Assembly: GCA_013001575.1 (NCBI GenBank)
Contig: JABDMI010000016.1
Coordinates: forward strand, 1-36,542
DNA: 36,542 nt
DNA from: Gammaproteobacteria bacterium
GTDB taxonomy: Bacteria; Pseudomonadota; Gammaproteobacteria; Steroidobacterales; JABDMI01
Direction: 5' to 3'
The notes under the pieces were generated by a model, which was not told the DNA's origin, ran no database searches, and saw nothing but the letters and a program-made list of their open reading frames with translations. The position numbers were made by a program, and so were the translations under genes. This document shows, one piece after another, positions 1 to 7,740 of this stretch (the first letter of the stretch is position 1; every line of letters starts with the position of its first letter).

Positions 1-94
1 GTATAAATTTAATCATAAACACATCGCGGTTGCAGCATTTCTTGAATGTGCCAGATCGACTACAGGGATGTGAACTTACCCAGAGGATTTAATC

Positions 95-1186
95 ATGTCA
101 TCGCTAAATATGCAAAAGACATCCACAACAGCCAATTCATTGGAAAAGCATCCTGATCCATTAGGCGTAGACGGATTTGAATTTGTTGAATTTGCCGCCC
201 CCGAGGCCAAAGTACTGCACGACCTGTTCACGCTTATGGGGTTCACAGCGATCGCCAAACACAAAACCTTGAACATCACGCGTTATCGTCAGGGCGATAT
301 TGATTTTCTGGTTAATGAAGAAGCAGAATCCTTTGCCGCCAAGTTTGCCAAAATCCACGGTCCGTGTTGCACAGGGTTCTCCTTGCGCATAAATGATCGA
401 CATGAAGCCATTGATTACGTAAACGAGCGGGGCGCGACAGAATTAAAAGAACTGGCAGCGACACCTCTGGATGTACCCATGATCGAAGGCATTGGCGGAT
501 CAATTTTATATTTGACCGATCGCCAGCAAGGCAATTTACTCGACGCTGCTTTTGTGCCAGTTCCGGGGGTTGATCAAAATCCGGCAGGTTTTGGATTGAC
601 CTTTGTTGATCACCTGACCCACAATGTGATCAATGGCAATATGGATGACTGGGCGAAATACTACGAACGTTTGTTCAATTTCTACCAGGTAAAATATTTT
701 GACATCAAAGGTGCACAAACCGGATTGCGCTCACATGCAATGACCGCACCCAGTGGCAAGATCAGTATCCCGATCAACGAATCCTCGGATCCCAAAAGCC
801 AGATCAATGAATACATTGAAGAATACAATGGTGAGGGCGTACAGCATATTGCCTTGTTCACCGATGATATTTACCAAAGCATTGAAGACATGCGTGCGGC
901 CGGTGTGACCTTTATGGACACGCCTGACACCTATTATGAAGTTGTTACGGAACGGATTCCCGATCATGCCGAAGATATTCCCAGAATGCAGAAAAACCGT
1001 ATTCTGATGGATGCCGACGTCAATGATCAATCGAAAAAGTTGCTGCAAATTTTTACCAACACCGAGATCGGTCCGATCTTTTTTGAAGTAATTCAACGTA
1101 AAGGTAATAATGGTTTTGGTGAAGGGAATTTCCAGGCCTTGTTTGAGTCAATCGAGCGCGATCAACTTCGCAGAGGGGTTTTGTAA
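95..1186 (+). CDS. hpd: 4-hydroxyphenylpyruvate dioxygenase
   Basis: Converts 4-hydroxyphenylpyruvate to homogentisate, the committed step of tyrosine catabolism, using Fe(II) and O2 in the cytoplasm. At 363 aa it has the bacterial family length. The three iron ligands can be read as His173 (DHLTHNV), His251 (VQHIALF) and Glu331 (FFEVIQRKG). The C-terminal stretch NGFGEGNFQALFESIERDQ is the helix that closes the active site and is nearly invariant in the family. The start at 95 has an AGAGG ribosome site (81-87 area) at good spacing. It is first in a plus-strand run with the VOC gene two bases downstream, then the FAH-family and maleylacetoacetate isomerase genes. Identification is firm. Confidence 0.97.
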   Translation: MSSLNMQKTSTTANSLEKHPDPLGVDGFEFVEFAAPEAKVLHDLFTLMGFTAIAKHKTLNITRYRQGDIDFLVNEEAESFAAKFAKIHGPCCTGFSLRINDRHEAIDYVNERGATELKELAATPLDVPMIEGIGGSILYLTDRQQGNLLDAAFVPVPGVDQNPAGFGLTFVDHLTHNVINGNMDDWAKYYERLFNFYQVKYFDIKGAQTGLRSHAMTAPSGKISIPINESSDPKSQINEYIEEYNGEGVQHIALFTDDIYQSIEDMRAAGVTFMDTPDTYYEVVTERIPDHAEDIPRMQKNRILMDADVNDQSKKLLQIFTNTEIGPIFFEVIQRKGNNGFGEGNFQALFESIERDQLRRGVL

Positions 1187-1188
1187 AC

Positions 1189-1716
1189 ATGAGTATTATC
1201 AAACGAATCCATCACGTGGCCTATCGTTGTAAGGATGCCAAGCAAACGGTAGAGTTTTACAAAGAATTCCTTGATATGGATTATCAATTGGCATTTGCCG
1301 AGAATCATGTTCCATCGACCGGCGAGTATGACCCGTATATGCATGTGTTTCTGGATGCCGGCATGGGGAATGTTTTGGCATTTTTTGAGTTGCCCGAACA
1401 ACCGGAAATGGGGCGCGACGGGAACACCCCGGACTGGGTTCAGCATATCGCCTTTGAAGTGGATGATGAAAAAGCCATGCTGAACATTAAACAAAAAGTG
1501 CAACAAGCCGGAATTAAAGTGGTGGGTCCCACCGATCACACTTTGTTCCAGTCTATTTACTTTTTTGATCCCAACGGCCATCGTCTGGAAATTACTTATA
1601 ATTCCGGTACACCCGAGCAGTATCAGAAATTACGCGATATCTCAGATCAGATGCTGGAAGAGTGGAGTAAAACCAAAAAAGCACCCGAGATCGGTGCCTG
1701 GGTACACCAGCTATAA
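1189..1716 (+). CDS. VOC-fold metalloprotein (glyoxalase/extradiol dioxygenase superfamily), substrate unknown
   Basis: A 175-aa protein with the vicinal-oxygen-chelate fold: two beta-alpha-beta-beta-beta modules. Candidate metal ligands are His9 (IHHVAY), His86 (VQHIAFEV) and Glu134 (HRLEITYN), the usual two-His-one-Glu set. The phrase FFDPNGHRLEI is typical of the superfamily. It starts two bases after the hpd stop, with AGAGGGG inside the end of hpd as likely ribosome site, so the two should be co-translated. It occupies the place between HPP dioxygenase and the FAH-family hydrolase where a homogentisate ring-cleavage enzyme would be expected. Function in that pathway is inferred from position only. 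A lactoylglutathione-lyase-like or accessory role is equally open. Confidence 0.85.
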   Translation: MSIIKRIHHVAYRCKDAKQTVEFYKEFLDMDYQLAFAENHVPSTGEYDPYMHVFLDAGMGNVLAFFELPEQPEMGRDGNTPDWVQHIAFEVDDEKAMLNIKQKVQQAGIKVVGPTDHTLFQSIYFFDPNGHRLEITYNSGTPEQYQKLRDISDQMLEEWSKTKKAPEIGAWVHQL

Positions 1717-1746
1717 CTAAAGAATTTTAAAGCCAATGTAATTATT

Positions 1747-1769
1747 ACTCCTGCCAAGACAGGAATCCA
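1747..1769 (-). repeat. Palindromic intergenic repeat, family A
   Basis: On the minus strand this reads TGGATTCCTG-TCTTGG-CAGGAGT, a short stem-loop with the TGGAT-(C)C lead seen in the other family A copies. It sits in the 67-bp gap between the VOC gene and the FAH-family gene, inside the presumed operon, so it could form an mRNA hairpin between the two coding regions. Confidence 0.55.
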
Positions 1770-1783
1770 TGTGAGAAAACACC

Positions 1784-2782
1784 ATGAAATTAGGATCATT
1801 AAAAGAAGGCGGACGCGACGGTACATTGATCGTCGTGAGTAAAGATTTAAGTAAAGCGGCAGTGGTTGGCGAGATATCCAAGACCCTGCAACACGCTCTG
1901 GAGCATTGGGATCTGGTTTCGCCCAAACTGGAAAGCGTTTATCAACAATTAAATGCCGGACAGATCGAGGATGCGTTTGAGCTGGATTTCACCTCTTTGG
2001 CCTCACCTTTGCCACGCGCTTTTGAATTTGTGGATGGCAGTGCCTATCTGCCGCATGTGGAAAGGGTGCGCAAGGCGCGTGGCGCAGAAGTGCCGGATAC
2101 CTTTTACGTGGACCCGTTGATGTATCAAGGAACCTCGGCGCATTTTTTAGGGCCGCGTGATGACATTCCGGTCGTAAGCGAAGACTACGGAATTGATTTT
2201 GAAGCCGAGATCGTTGCCATTACTGGTGATATACACATGGCGGCCACACCGCAACAAGCGGGTAAAAAGATCTTGCTGCTTGGCTTGATCAATGATGTGA
2301 GCTTACGTGGTTTGATTCCGGGGGAATTGAAAAAAGGATTCGGATTTTTACAGTCCAAACCACCTTCAGCGTTTTCTCCAGTGTTTGTCACCCCTGATGA
2401 ACTGGGTGATGCCTGGGAAGGTTATGAAATTAATTTACCGGTACGCTCCTGGCTGAATGGTGAATGGTTCGGCGAGCCGGAAGCCGGCGATAACATGCAA
2501 TTTGATCTGTCGGAACTCATAGCCCATGCAGCAAAAACCAGACCTTTGATGGCCGGAACTATAGTTGGTTCCGGGACAATCGCGAATGACGATACGGGCA
2601 AGGGTGCATCGTGTCTGGCCGAAATTCGTATGCTCGAGATTATTGCCAATGGCAAACCGAGCACGTCTTTTATGAAATTTGGCGACCGGGTAAAGATCGA
2701 CATGTGGGATAAACAGGGAAACTCCATTTGTGGGTCGATCGAGCAGACTGTGGTTGAATACAAACCCGTTATCGACGTTTAA
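1784..2782 (+). CDS. Fumarylacetoacetate hydrolase family protein (fumarylacetoacetase role)
   Basis: A 332-aa cytoplasmic hydrolase of the FAH superfamily. The N-terminal part (about 1-90) is the short domain found in bacterial fumarylacetoacetase-like proteins. The C-terminal beta-roll holds DFEAEIVAITGD (about 133-144), INDVSLR, and GTIVGSGTIAND, which correspond to the metal-binding acid residues and the GxGT loop of the family. The expected reaction is fumarylacetoacetate + H2O to fumarate + acetoacetate, the last step of tyrosine degradation. That assignment rests on its place between hpd and maleylacetoacetate isomerase. The length is shorter than the roughly 420-aa eukaryotic-type FAH, so it belongs to the bacterial short type. 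The acetoacetate produced can feed the CoA-transferase at 5573-7006. Confidence 0.88.
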   Translation: MKLGSLKEGGRDGTLIVVSKDLSKAAVVGEISKTLQHALEHWDLVSPKLESVYQQLNAGQIEDAFELDFTSLASPLPRAFEFVDGSAYLPHVERVRKARGAEVPDTFYVDPLMYQGTSAHFLGPRDDIPVVSEDYGIDFEAEIVAITGDIHMAATPQQAGKKILLLGLINDVSLRGLIPGELKKGFGFLQSKPPSAFSPVFVTPDELGDAWEGYEINLPVRSWLNGEWFGEPEAGDNMQFDLSELIAHAAKTRPLMAGTIVGSGTIANDDTGKGASCLAEIRMLEIIANGKPSTSFMKFGDRVKIDMWDKQGNSICGSIEQTVVEYKPVIDV

Positions 2783-2795
2783 GCTTGTCACTTTA

Positions 2796-3437
2796 ATGAA
2801 ACTTTATACATATTGGCGCAGTTCTTCCGCTTACCGCGTGCGTATAGCGCTTAATCTCAAGGGGCTAGAGTACCAAGCGGAGCCGGTGCATCTGGTGAAA
2901 GGTGGCGGGCAGCAAAGATCACCAGGCTATAAAGCCATCAATCCGCAAGGTCTGGTGCCGAGTTTGGAAGATAAGAACAGGGTGATAACCCAATCTTTGG
3001 CCATCATGGAGTATCTGGACGAGGCTTACCCAAACACGCACCGTTTACTGCCTCAACATGCTCATGAGCGTGCCAAAGTCAGATCCCTGGCTTTGTTGAT
3101 CGCAACCGATATTCAACCACTGGATAATCTTCGGGTGTTGCAGTATTTGAAAAATGACCTACAAATTACAGACCAGAAAAAATCGCAATGGTATGCGCAC
3201 TGGATTATTCAAGGTTTTGATGCGTATGAAGCACAACTGAATAATGCAGATCGATTTTCTTTCGGTGATTCACCAGGTTTGGCAGATACCTGCCTGATCC
3301 CGCAGATCTATAACGCGCAACGCTTTAATATCGATTTAAGCGCCTATCCCAATATTTTAAAAGTGAATAAAAACTGTCTCGAGCTCGAAGCCTTTGACAA
3401 GGCCAGACCTGAAAATCAGCCAGATGCCGTTGACTAG
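2796..3437 (+). CDS. maiA: Maleylacetoacetate isomerase (zeta-class glutathione transferase)
   Basis: Isomerises maleylacetoacetate to fumarylacetoacetate with glutathione as cofactor. The start at 2796 (MKLYTYWRSSSAYRVRIALN) was chosen because the zeta-class SSxSxRVRIALN motif must lie at the extreme N-terminus; an upstream in-frame ATG at 2730 would add 22 unconserved residues and overlap the FAH gene. The thioredoxin-like domain covers about 1-80 with NPQGLVPSL and the cis-Pro, and the helical domain covers 85-213 with DIQPLDNLRVL. It follows the FAH stop by 13 bp with no strong ribosome site visible, so it probably depends on translation of the upstream gene. Confidence 0.95.
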   Translation: MKLYTYWRSSSAYRVRIALNLKGLEYQAEPVHLVKGGGQQRSPGYKAINPQGLVPSLEDKNRVITQSLAIMEYLDEAYPNTHRLLPQHAHERAKVRSLALLIATDIQPLDNLRVLQYLKNDLQITDQKKSQWYAHWIIQGFDAYEAQLNNADRFSFGDSPGLADTCLIPQIYNAQRFNIDLSAYPNILKVNKNCLELEAFDKARPENQPDAVD

Positions 3438-3514
3438 TCACGGGAATTCTGGACAACTCTAGTTTCCGGGAGTACATTGACTTGATCCAGTGATTGTTTC
3501 GGGGGGGGTAAGTC

Positions 3515-3949
3515 ATGACACAAACGACAGTAACAACAATGATCGATGCGCCAATCGCAAAGGTCTTTCCTTTGATCGCTGACGGCAGCAAGAATGTCAA
3601 TGTGGTTCCACATATCACCAAAGTCGAATATCTCAGCGAGCAAACAACCGGAGTTGGTGCCAAATTCCGCGAGACTCGCTTAATGAACGGGCGTGAATCC
3701 ACAACCGAACTGGAAATTACCGAATATGTCGAGAACGAGATGGTGAGGTTTATTGCTGACGAAGGTGGAACCATCTGGGATTCTTTGTTCACTTTCAGCG
3801 AGGAAAATGGACAAACCCGGATGAAACTGGTGATGGAAGCGCGAGCCTATAAATTTATGGCGAAAATTTTCAATCCCTTGATCAAAGGCATGGTGAAAAA
3901 GGCCATTGAAAGTGATATGCAAGCAGTGAAAGCTTATTGTGAGAGTTGA
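3515..3949 (+). CDS. SRPBCC (START/Bet v1-like) family protein
   Basis: A 144-aa single-domain protein with the opening TTVTTMIDAPIAKVFPLIADGSKN, typical of polyketide-cyclase/dehydrase-type SRPBCC ligand-binding proteins. The later GVGAKFRETRLMNGRESTTELEITEY and the C-terminal long helix (about 118-143) fit the same fold. It has no catalytic motif that fixes a reaction; such proteins bind hydrophobic ligands. The upstream gap has a run of seven G followed by TAAG before the ATG, serving as ribosome site. It lies 78 bp after maleylacetoacetate isomerase on the same strand, but a link to tyrosine catabolism is not shown. Confidence 0.8.
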   Translation: MTQTTVTTMIDAPIAKVFPLIADGSKNVNVVPHITKVEYLSEQTTGVGAKFRETRLMNGRESTTELEITEYVENEMVRFIADEGGTIWDSLFTFSEENGQTRMKLVMEARAYKFMAKIFNPLIKGMVKKAIESDMQAVKAYCES

Positions 3950-3976
3950 TCACGCACTGGATCAAGTAACGGAGTA

Positions 3977-4333
3977 ATGCAAGACCTGCTGACAAAATTA
4001 TTAAATTCACAGTCAATAGCTGTACAGATAACTACGCTTGTAAGCGTGGTGATTGCGGCTTTTTTACCAGCAATATTGTTGTTTATAGGTGCGATAAAGG
4101 TTCGAAAACGCTACAGAAATACAGGTGGTATTCTATTGGCCATTGGGGCAGTTCTGCTTGCCATTGTTACCCTGGATTTTATTATTTTTTACGTATTGTC
4201 TATGAAGAGTGCTGAAGTTTTGGCTCAATATGCGCTGATCTCATATTGGCTCAATGCGATATTGAATTGGTGCGCCTTGATATTGATTGCGGCCGGGTTA
4301 ATTAATATCGCAAATTCAAAACAGCAAGACTAA
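3977..4333 (+). CDS. Small integral membrane protein, function unknown
   Basis: A 118-aa hydrophobic protein with three predicted membrane helices at about 18-40, 50-73 and 88-112, and a basic loop KVRKRYRNTGG between the first two. I do not recognise a family. GGAG lies only two bases before the ATG, an unusually tight ribosome site. It starts 27 bp after the SRPBCC gene and probably shares its transcript. The 25 bp to the convergent zapE gene hold no clear terminator. Confidence 0.6.
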   Translation: MQDLLTKLLNSQSIAVQITTLVSVVIAAFLPAILLFIGAIKVRKRYRNTGGILLAIGAVLLAIVTLDFIIFYVLSMKSAEVLAQYALISYWLNAILNWCALILIAAGLINIANSKQQD

Positions 4334-4358
4334 TCGTATAGGTTTAGTATAAGTTCGC

Positions 4359-5474
4359 TCACGCCAAATGTTGCTTGGCCAGATAATCATGTGACTGCAT
4401 TTCTTGTAAACGACTTTCGGTTCTTTGGAATTCAAAAGTCAGGCGTTTGCCTTGATATAGCTCGAATAATGGCACTTCTGCCGAAATGATTAACTTAACC
4501 TGACGATCGTAGAATTCATCCACTAAAGCAATAAAACGTCGTGCGGCATTTTCATTGAATTCATCCATTTGTGACACATTGGATATCAGGACAGTATGAA
4601 ACTCACGCGAGAGTTCAATGTAATCATCCTGACTACGTTCAGTTTCACAAATTTCTGAAAAATCAAACCACGCGATACCATCTGCCTTGTTGCGGGCTTT
4701 GATCTTGCGATGGTTTACATCCAAAATGACTTCACCAAGGGGCTTGTTGGGAGCGATCTGATGAAAATACTCAACTAAATTTTCCTCGGCCTTTGCATCC
4801 AGTGGAGAATGATAGATTTCGGCTTGTTCCAAAACCCGTAAACGATAGTCCACTTTCCCATCCAGACAAACAAGCTCGGTATGTTGTTTAATTGCTTGTA
4901 TGGCAGGTAAAAATCGTGCCCGCTGTAAGCCGCCATAATACAGATCATCAGGGGCGCAATTAGACGTCGCAACCAAAGTGACTCCGCGATTGAATAGTTC
5001 GGTGAATAAAGTACCCAGGATCATGGCATCCGCGATATCCGACACAAAAAACTCGTCAAAACAAATGATGTCGATGTCCTTTGCCAGATCATTCGCAATG
5101 ATTGTCAGAGTGTCTGATTCATTATCCAAAGAATTCAAGCGCTCGTGTACATCGTGCATAAAACGGTGAAAGTGTTGGCGTTTTTTGCGTGGCGTATCCA
5201 GGTGATCGTAAAACAGATCCATTAAAAAAGTTTTACCACGTCCGACTTTGCCCCATAGATATAAGCCTTTAACAGGTTTGAGCTGTTTCTTGTTCCAACG
5301 TTTTAATACGGAATATAAAAAACCTTCATTACCCCAAATGGATTCATTTTTCCTGATTGGAAATATGATCTTATCCGCAAGCTTTTGCAGCCTTTCGATT
5401 ATTTCAATCTGCAGCTGATCTTCCTGGTAATCGAATTCCCTGAGTGCGGATCGGTAGGCGGAGAGAAGGTTCAT
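4359..5474 (-). CDS. zapE: Cell division protein ZapE (AFG1-like AAA ATPase)
   Basis: A 371-aa P-loop ATPase of the AFG1/ZapE family, cytoplasmic, acting at the constricting Z-ring and in stress growth in characterised enterobacteria. Walker A is GKVGRGKT (75-82); Walker B is DIICFDEFF (Asp140-Glu141). DDLYYGGLQRARFLPAI and the C-terminal FEFQRTESRLQEMQS are family hallmarks. Length fits the family. It stands alone: upstream (5475-5572) are two palindromic repeats and then the CoA-transferase genes on the same strand. Confidence 0.93.
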   Translation of the reverse strand: MNLLSAYRSALREFDYQEDQLQIEIIERLQKLADKIIFPIRKNESIWGNEGFLYSVLKRWNKKQLKPVKGLYLWGKVGRGKTFLMDLFYDHLDTPRKKRQHFHRFMHDVHERLNSLDNESDTLTIIANDLAKDIDIICFDEFFVSDIADAMILGTLFTELFNRGVTLVATSNCAPDDLYYGGLQRARFLPAIQAIKQHTELVCLDGKVDYRLRVLEQAEIYHSPLDAKAEENLVEYFHQIAPNKPLGEVILDVNHRKIKARNKADGIAWFDFSEICETERSQDDYIELSREFHTVLISNVSQMDEFNENAARRFIALVDEFYDRQVKLIISAEVPLFELYQGKRLTFEFQRTESRLQEMQSHDYLAKQHLA

Positions 5475-5485
5475 AATTACTTGTT

Positions 5486-5550
5486 CGTCATACCGCTACT
5501 AGATCGCGGTATCTGAAATAAAGATCCCGCGGTAAATCCGCGGGATGACG
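5486..5550. repeat. Pair of family A palindromic repeats in opposite orientation
   Basis: Two stem-loops: 5486-5513 (CGTCATACCGC, spacer, GCGGTATCT) and 5523-5550 (GATCCCGCGG-TAAAT-CCGCGGGATGACG). The outer ends CGTCAT and ATGACG are inverted repeats of each other, so the pair forms a compact composite element about 65 bp long in the zapE/CoA-transferase gap. It resembles REP-pair or non-autonomous palindromic elements; no transposase is nearby. Confidence 0.75.
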
Positions 5551-5572
5551 ATGTTAATAAAGTGGTCATTAA

Positions 5573-6229
5573 TTAAATCTGTATCTCCGGAATCTCACCG
5601 GCGACCACCAATTTCCCGGATGTTTTTTCACGAATTTCTTCCACACTTACACCCGGTGCACGTTCTTTAAGATGAAAAGCCCCATCCCGGATTTCCATAA
5701 CGGCGAGATCGGTAACCACTTTTTTGATGCAGTTTATTCCTGTTAGAGGCAGGCTGCATTCTTCCAGTAATTTGGACACTCCGTGTTTGTTGGCGTGGGT
5801 CATGGTGACCACAATGTTTTGTGCACCGGCGACCAGATCCATGGCGCCACCCATGCCTTTAACCAGTTTGCCGGGTATCATCCAGGAGGCGATGGAACCC
5901 TGTTGGTCTACTTCAAAAGCGCCGAGTACAGTAAGATCCACATGACCACCGCGGATCATGGCAAAGCTGTCGGCCGAGTTGAAAAATACACCACCGTCTT
6001 TCACCGTTACAGTTTGTTTGCCTGCATTGATCAAATCAGCGTCAACTTCCGCTTCAATCGGGAAGGGGCCCATGCCGAGTAAACCGTTTTCAGACTGCAG
6101 CATCACATCCATGCCGTCCGGGATATGGTTTGCCACTAAAGTTGGAATACCAATACCCAGGTTCACGTAATAACCATCTTTGATTTCCTGAGCGACACGT
6201 TTGGCGATCTGGTCTCTATTTAAAGCCAT
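5573..6229 (-). CDS. scoB: Succinyl-CoA:3-ketoacid CoA-transferase, beta subunit
   Basis: The 218-aa B subunit of a class I CoA-transferase. The catalytic glutamate is Glu47 in LQSENGLLG, and the preceding YVNLGIGIPTLVANH is the conserved family entry. The pair transfers CoA from succinyl-CoA to acetoacetate, giving acetoacetyl-CoA. It lies 78 bp downstream of the alpha subunit on the same strand. Its substrate fits the neighbourhood: tyrosine and leucine degradation both release acetoacetate, and a thiolase that can cleave acetoacetyl-CoA is encoded at 13138-14319. Other 3-oxoacid substrates, such as 3-oxoadipate, are a less likely alternative given the context. Confidence 0.93.
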   Translation of the reverse strand: MALNRDQIAKRVAQEIKDGYYVNLGIGIPTLVANHIPDGMDVMLQSENGLLGMGPFPIEAEVDADLINAGKQTVTVKDGGVFFNSADSFAMIRGGHVDLTVLGAFEVDQQGSIASWMIPGKLVKGMGGAMDLVAGAQNIVVTMTHANKHGVSKLLEECSLPLTGINCIKKVVTDLAVMEIRDGAFHLKERAPGVSVEEIREKTSGKLVVAGEIPEIQI

Positions 6230-6251
6230 AGTTTTATCTCATTTTAAATTC

Positions 6252-6299
6252 TGGTTCCCGGCTTTCGCCGGGACTGCGAGAAATTTTACAAAATTTCTC
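6252..6299. repeat. Two adjacent inverted repeats between the CoA-transferase subunit genes
   Basis: 6252-6279 is a family A-like stem-loop (GGTTCCCGGC-TTTC-GCCGGGACTGC). Immediately next, 6278-6299 is a perfect 10-bp inverted repeat (GAGAAATTTT-AC-AAAATTTCTC). Both lie in the 78-bp scoA-scoB gap and would fold in the mRNA. They may set subunit ratios or be mobile-repeat remnants; the sequence does not decide. Confidence 0.7.
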
Positions 6300-6307
6300 T
6301 TGCCCGC

Positions 6308-7006
6308 TTAACTGGTGATTGTGCGTTGTTCGATGCGTTTTTCAAAGTTGCCCTTGATAACACGGTTCACATAAATGCCCGGTGTGTGGATAAAGTTTGG
6401 GTCAAGCTCACCCGGTTCGACAATTTCTTCCACTTCGGCCACCGTGATCTTTCCCGCAGTGGCCATCATCGGGTTAAAGTTGGCGGCGGTTTTACGAAAG
6501 ATCAAATTACCAAAAGTATCGGCTTTCCAAGCTTTGATTAGCGAGAAATCTGCGGTGAATGCATCTTCCAATACATAATGCCGACCATTGATCTCACGGG
6601 TTTCTTTGCCTTCGGCTACTTTGGTGCCATAACCGGTCGCGGTAAAAAAGGCCGGAATACCGGCGCCGCCGGCACGAATTTTCTCAGCCAGATTTCCTTG
6701 CGGGGTGAGTATGACTTCCATTTCGCCGGATAAAAAAAGTTGCTCAAATAAGGCATTCTCACCGACATAAGAACCGATCATGGTTTTGATCTGACGTTTC
6801 TCGAGCCATTGACCGAGTCCAAAACCGTCAACTCCTGCGTTGTTGGAAATGCAGGTTAAACCATTCACATCCAGATCACGAACTTTGGCGATCAAACCTT
6901 CGGGTATGCCGCATAATCCAAACCCACCGACCATCACGGTCATGTTAGATTCAAAACCTTTAAGCGCATCGTCGTAATTATCGACGACTTTATTAAAACC
7001 GCTCAC
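6308..7006 (-). CDS. scoA: Succinyl-CoA:3-ketoacid CoA-transferase, alpha subunit
   Basis: The 232-aa A subunit with the CoA-binding [13 protein letters not shown] motif (about 28-40), then [12 protein letters not shown] and [16 protein letters not shown], all characteristic of the family. The start is GTG at 7006 with an excellent GAGGAG ribosome site five bases upstream. It forms the heteromer with the beta subunit encoded downstream. A TATAAT box at 7038-7043 on the same strand is a plausible promoter. Confidence 0.93.
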   Translation of the reverse strand: MSGFNKVVDNYDDALKGFESNMTVMVGGFGLCGIPEGLIAKVRDLDVNGLTCISNNAGVDGFGLGQWLEKRQIKTMIGSYVGENALFEQLFLSGEMEVILTPQGNLAEKIRAGGAGIPAFFTATGYGTKVAEGKETREINGRHYVLEDAFTADFSLIKAWKADTFGNLIFRKTAANFNPMMATAGKITVAEVEEIVEPGELDPNFIHTPGIYVNRVIKGNFEKRIEQRTITS

Positions 7007-7037
7007 GTTGTCTCCTCGTTAATATTTTTAGGACTGT

Positions 7038-7043
7038 ATTATA
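7038..7043 (-). promoter_or_regulatory. Candidate -10 box for scoAB
   Basis: The minus strand reads TATAAT, 32 bases before the scoA GTG. No convincing -35 hexamer is seen at 16-18 bp upstream, so an activator or a weak promoter is possible. Confidence 0.4.
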
Positions 7044-7090
7044 CAAAAAGGGGTGTGAGGTATGACTCTGACACCATTAGTTTTCTTTAG

Positions 7091-7486
7091 TTAGAAATTT
7101 AGACCTGCAATAATATCATTTAACTGAGCTTGAGCAGCACTTACGCCAACAGTTACTTTACTCCCCGCATTTGCTAACAAATCCAGCGCAACTTGGCGAT
7201 CTAAAGCGATTTGGTTGCACTCCAGTATTTTGGCTTTTAGCAACTCGACATGCTGCGGTATTTCTTCCATATTTCTGGTCCAAGTTTGAATAAATAAATT
7301 GTCCGCTTCATCAATTTTTGGACTAACTTTTGAGTTTTTAAATAATCTAAGAAAATCTTCATTCCATTGCTTTGTCGTTTGCATAGACAATTCAAAAACA
7401 AGATCTATATAAGGTTTATCACTCATTATAGGCGGACGTTCGCTATCAATTCCGATCATTTTTATTTCAGTCGCGACTTGCATCAT
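7091..7486 (-). CDS. Hypothetical protein, unrecognised family
   Basis: A 131-aa protein, mostly alpha-helical by eye, without signal peptide or membrane segment. The middle carries TKQWNEDFLRLFKNSK and NMEEIPQHVELLKAKI; the tail ANAGSKVTVGVSAAQAQLNDI is small-residue-rich. I cannot assign a family. A loose phasin-like look (amphipathic helices) is not enough to name it. The DNA is visibly more AT-rich than the genes on both sides, and 254 bp of noncoding DNA separate it from etfA, so it may be a recent arrival. The first ATG (7486) has AGG at workable spacing; internal starts at residues 10 or 21 are possible. Confidence 0.55.
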   Translation of the reverse strand: MMQVATEIKMIGIDSERPPIMSDKPYIDLVFELSMQTTKQWNEDFLRLFKNSKVSPKIDEADNLFIQTWTRNMEEIPQHVELLKAKILECNQIALDRQVALDLLANAGSKVTVGVSAAQAQLNDIIAGLNF

Positions 7487-7661
7487 TATAAAACCTATTC
7501 AGTAAAAGAGTACGAGAGAGTATGCGCCATAATTTGATGGGCAATGTAAAAATATTAAATAAAATCTAATTTCTTTGAAGATTAAGGAAATTCTGTTGCT
7601 GGCTACAACTAATGCAATTCAATAAAAGGCAGTTGGTCTCTAGCAGATTATAGCGGACAAT

Positions 7662-7691
7662 AAAAAACCCGTAACACTTACATGCGACGGG
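7662..7691 (-). terminator. Intrinsic terminator of the etfBA transcript
   Basis: On the minus strand CCCGT and ACGGG pair around a 14-nt loop and are followed by TTTTTT (7662-7667). It lies about 50 bp beyond the etfA stop. Confidence 0.65.
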
Positions 7692-7704
7692 CTAAATATT
7701 TTGC

Positions 7705-7734
7705 TGGATCCCGTGGTCAAGCCATGGAATGACA
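7705..7734 (+). repeat. Palindromic intergenic repeat, family A
   Basis: TGGATCCCGTGG-TCAAG-CCATGGAATGACA, an imperfect palindrome with the family's TGGATCC lead and ATGAC tail. Located directly after the etfA stop codon. Confidence 0.75.
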
Positions 7735-7740
7735 ATAAAA

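Larger units (their letters stand above)
7487..7740. other. Noncoding gap between the hypothetical gene and etfA
   Basis: AT-rich stretch with no convincing reading frame. It contains the etfA terminator (7662-7691) and one family A palindromic repeat (7705-7734). The hypothetical gene's promoter should lie at about 7500-7600, but no clear hexamers were found. Confidence 0.6.

Noticed and set aside
731-1096. Open frame of 121 codons on the minus strand within hpd
   Set aside because: It lies fully inside a gene with all its catalytic residues identified, and its translation has no recognisable motif.
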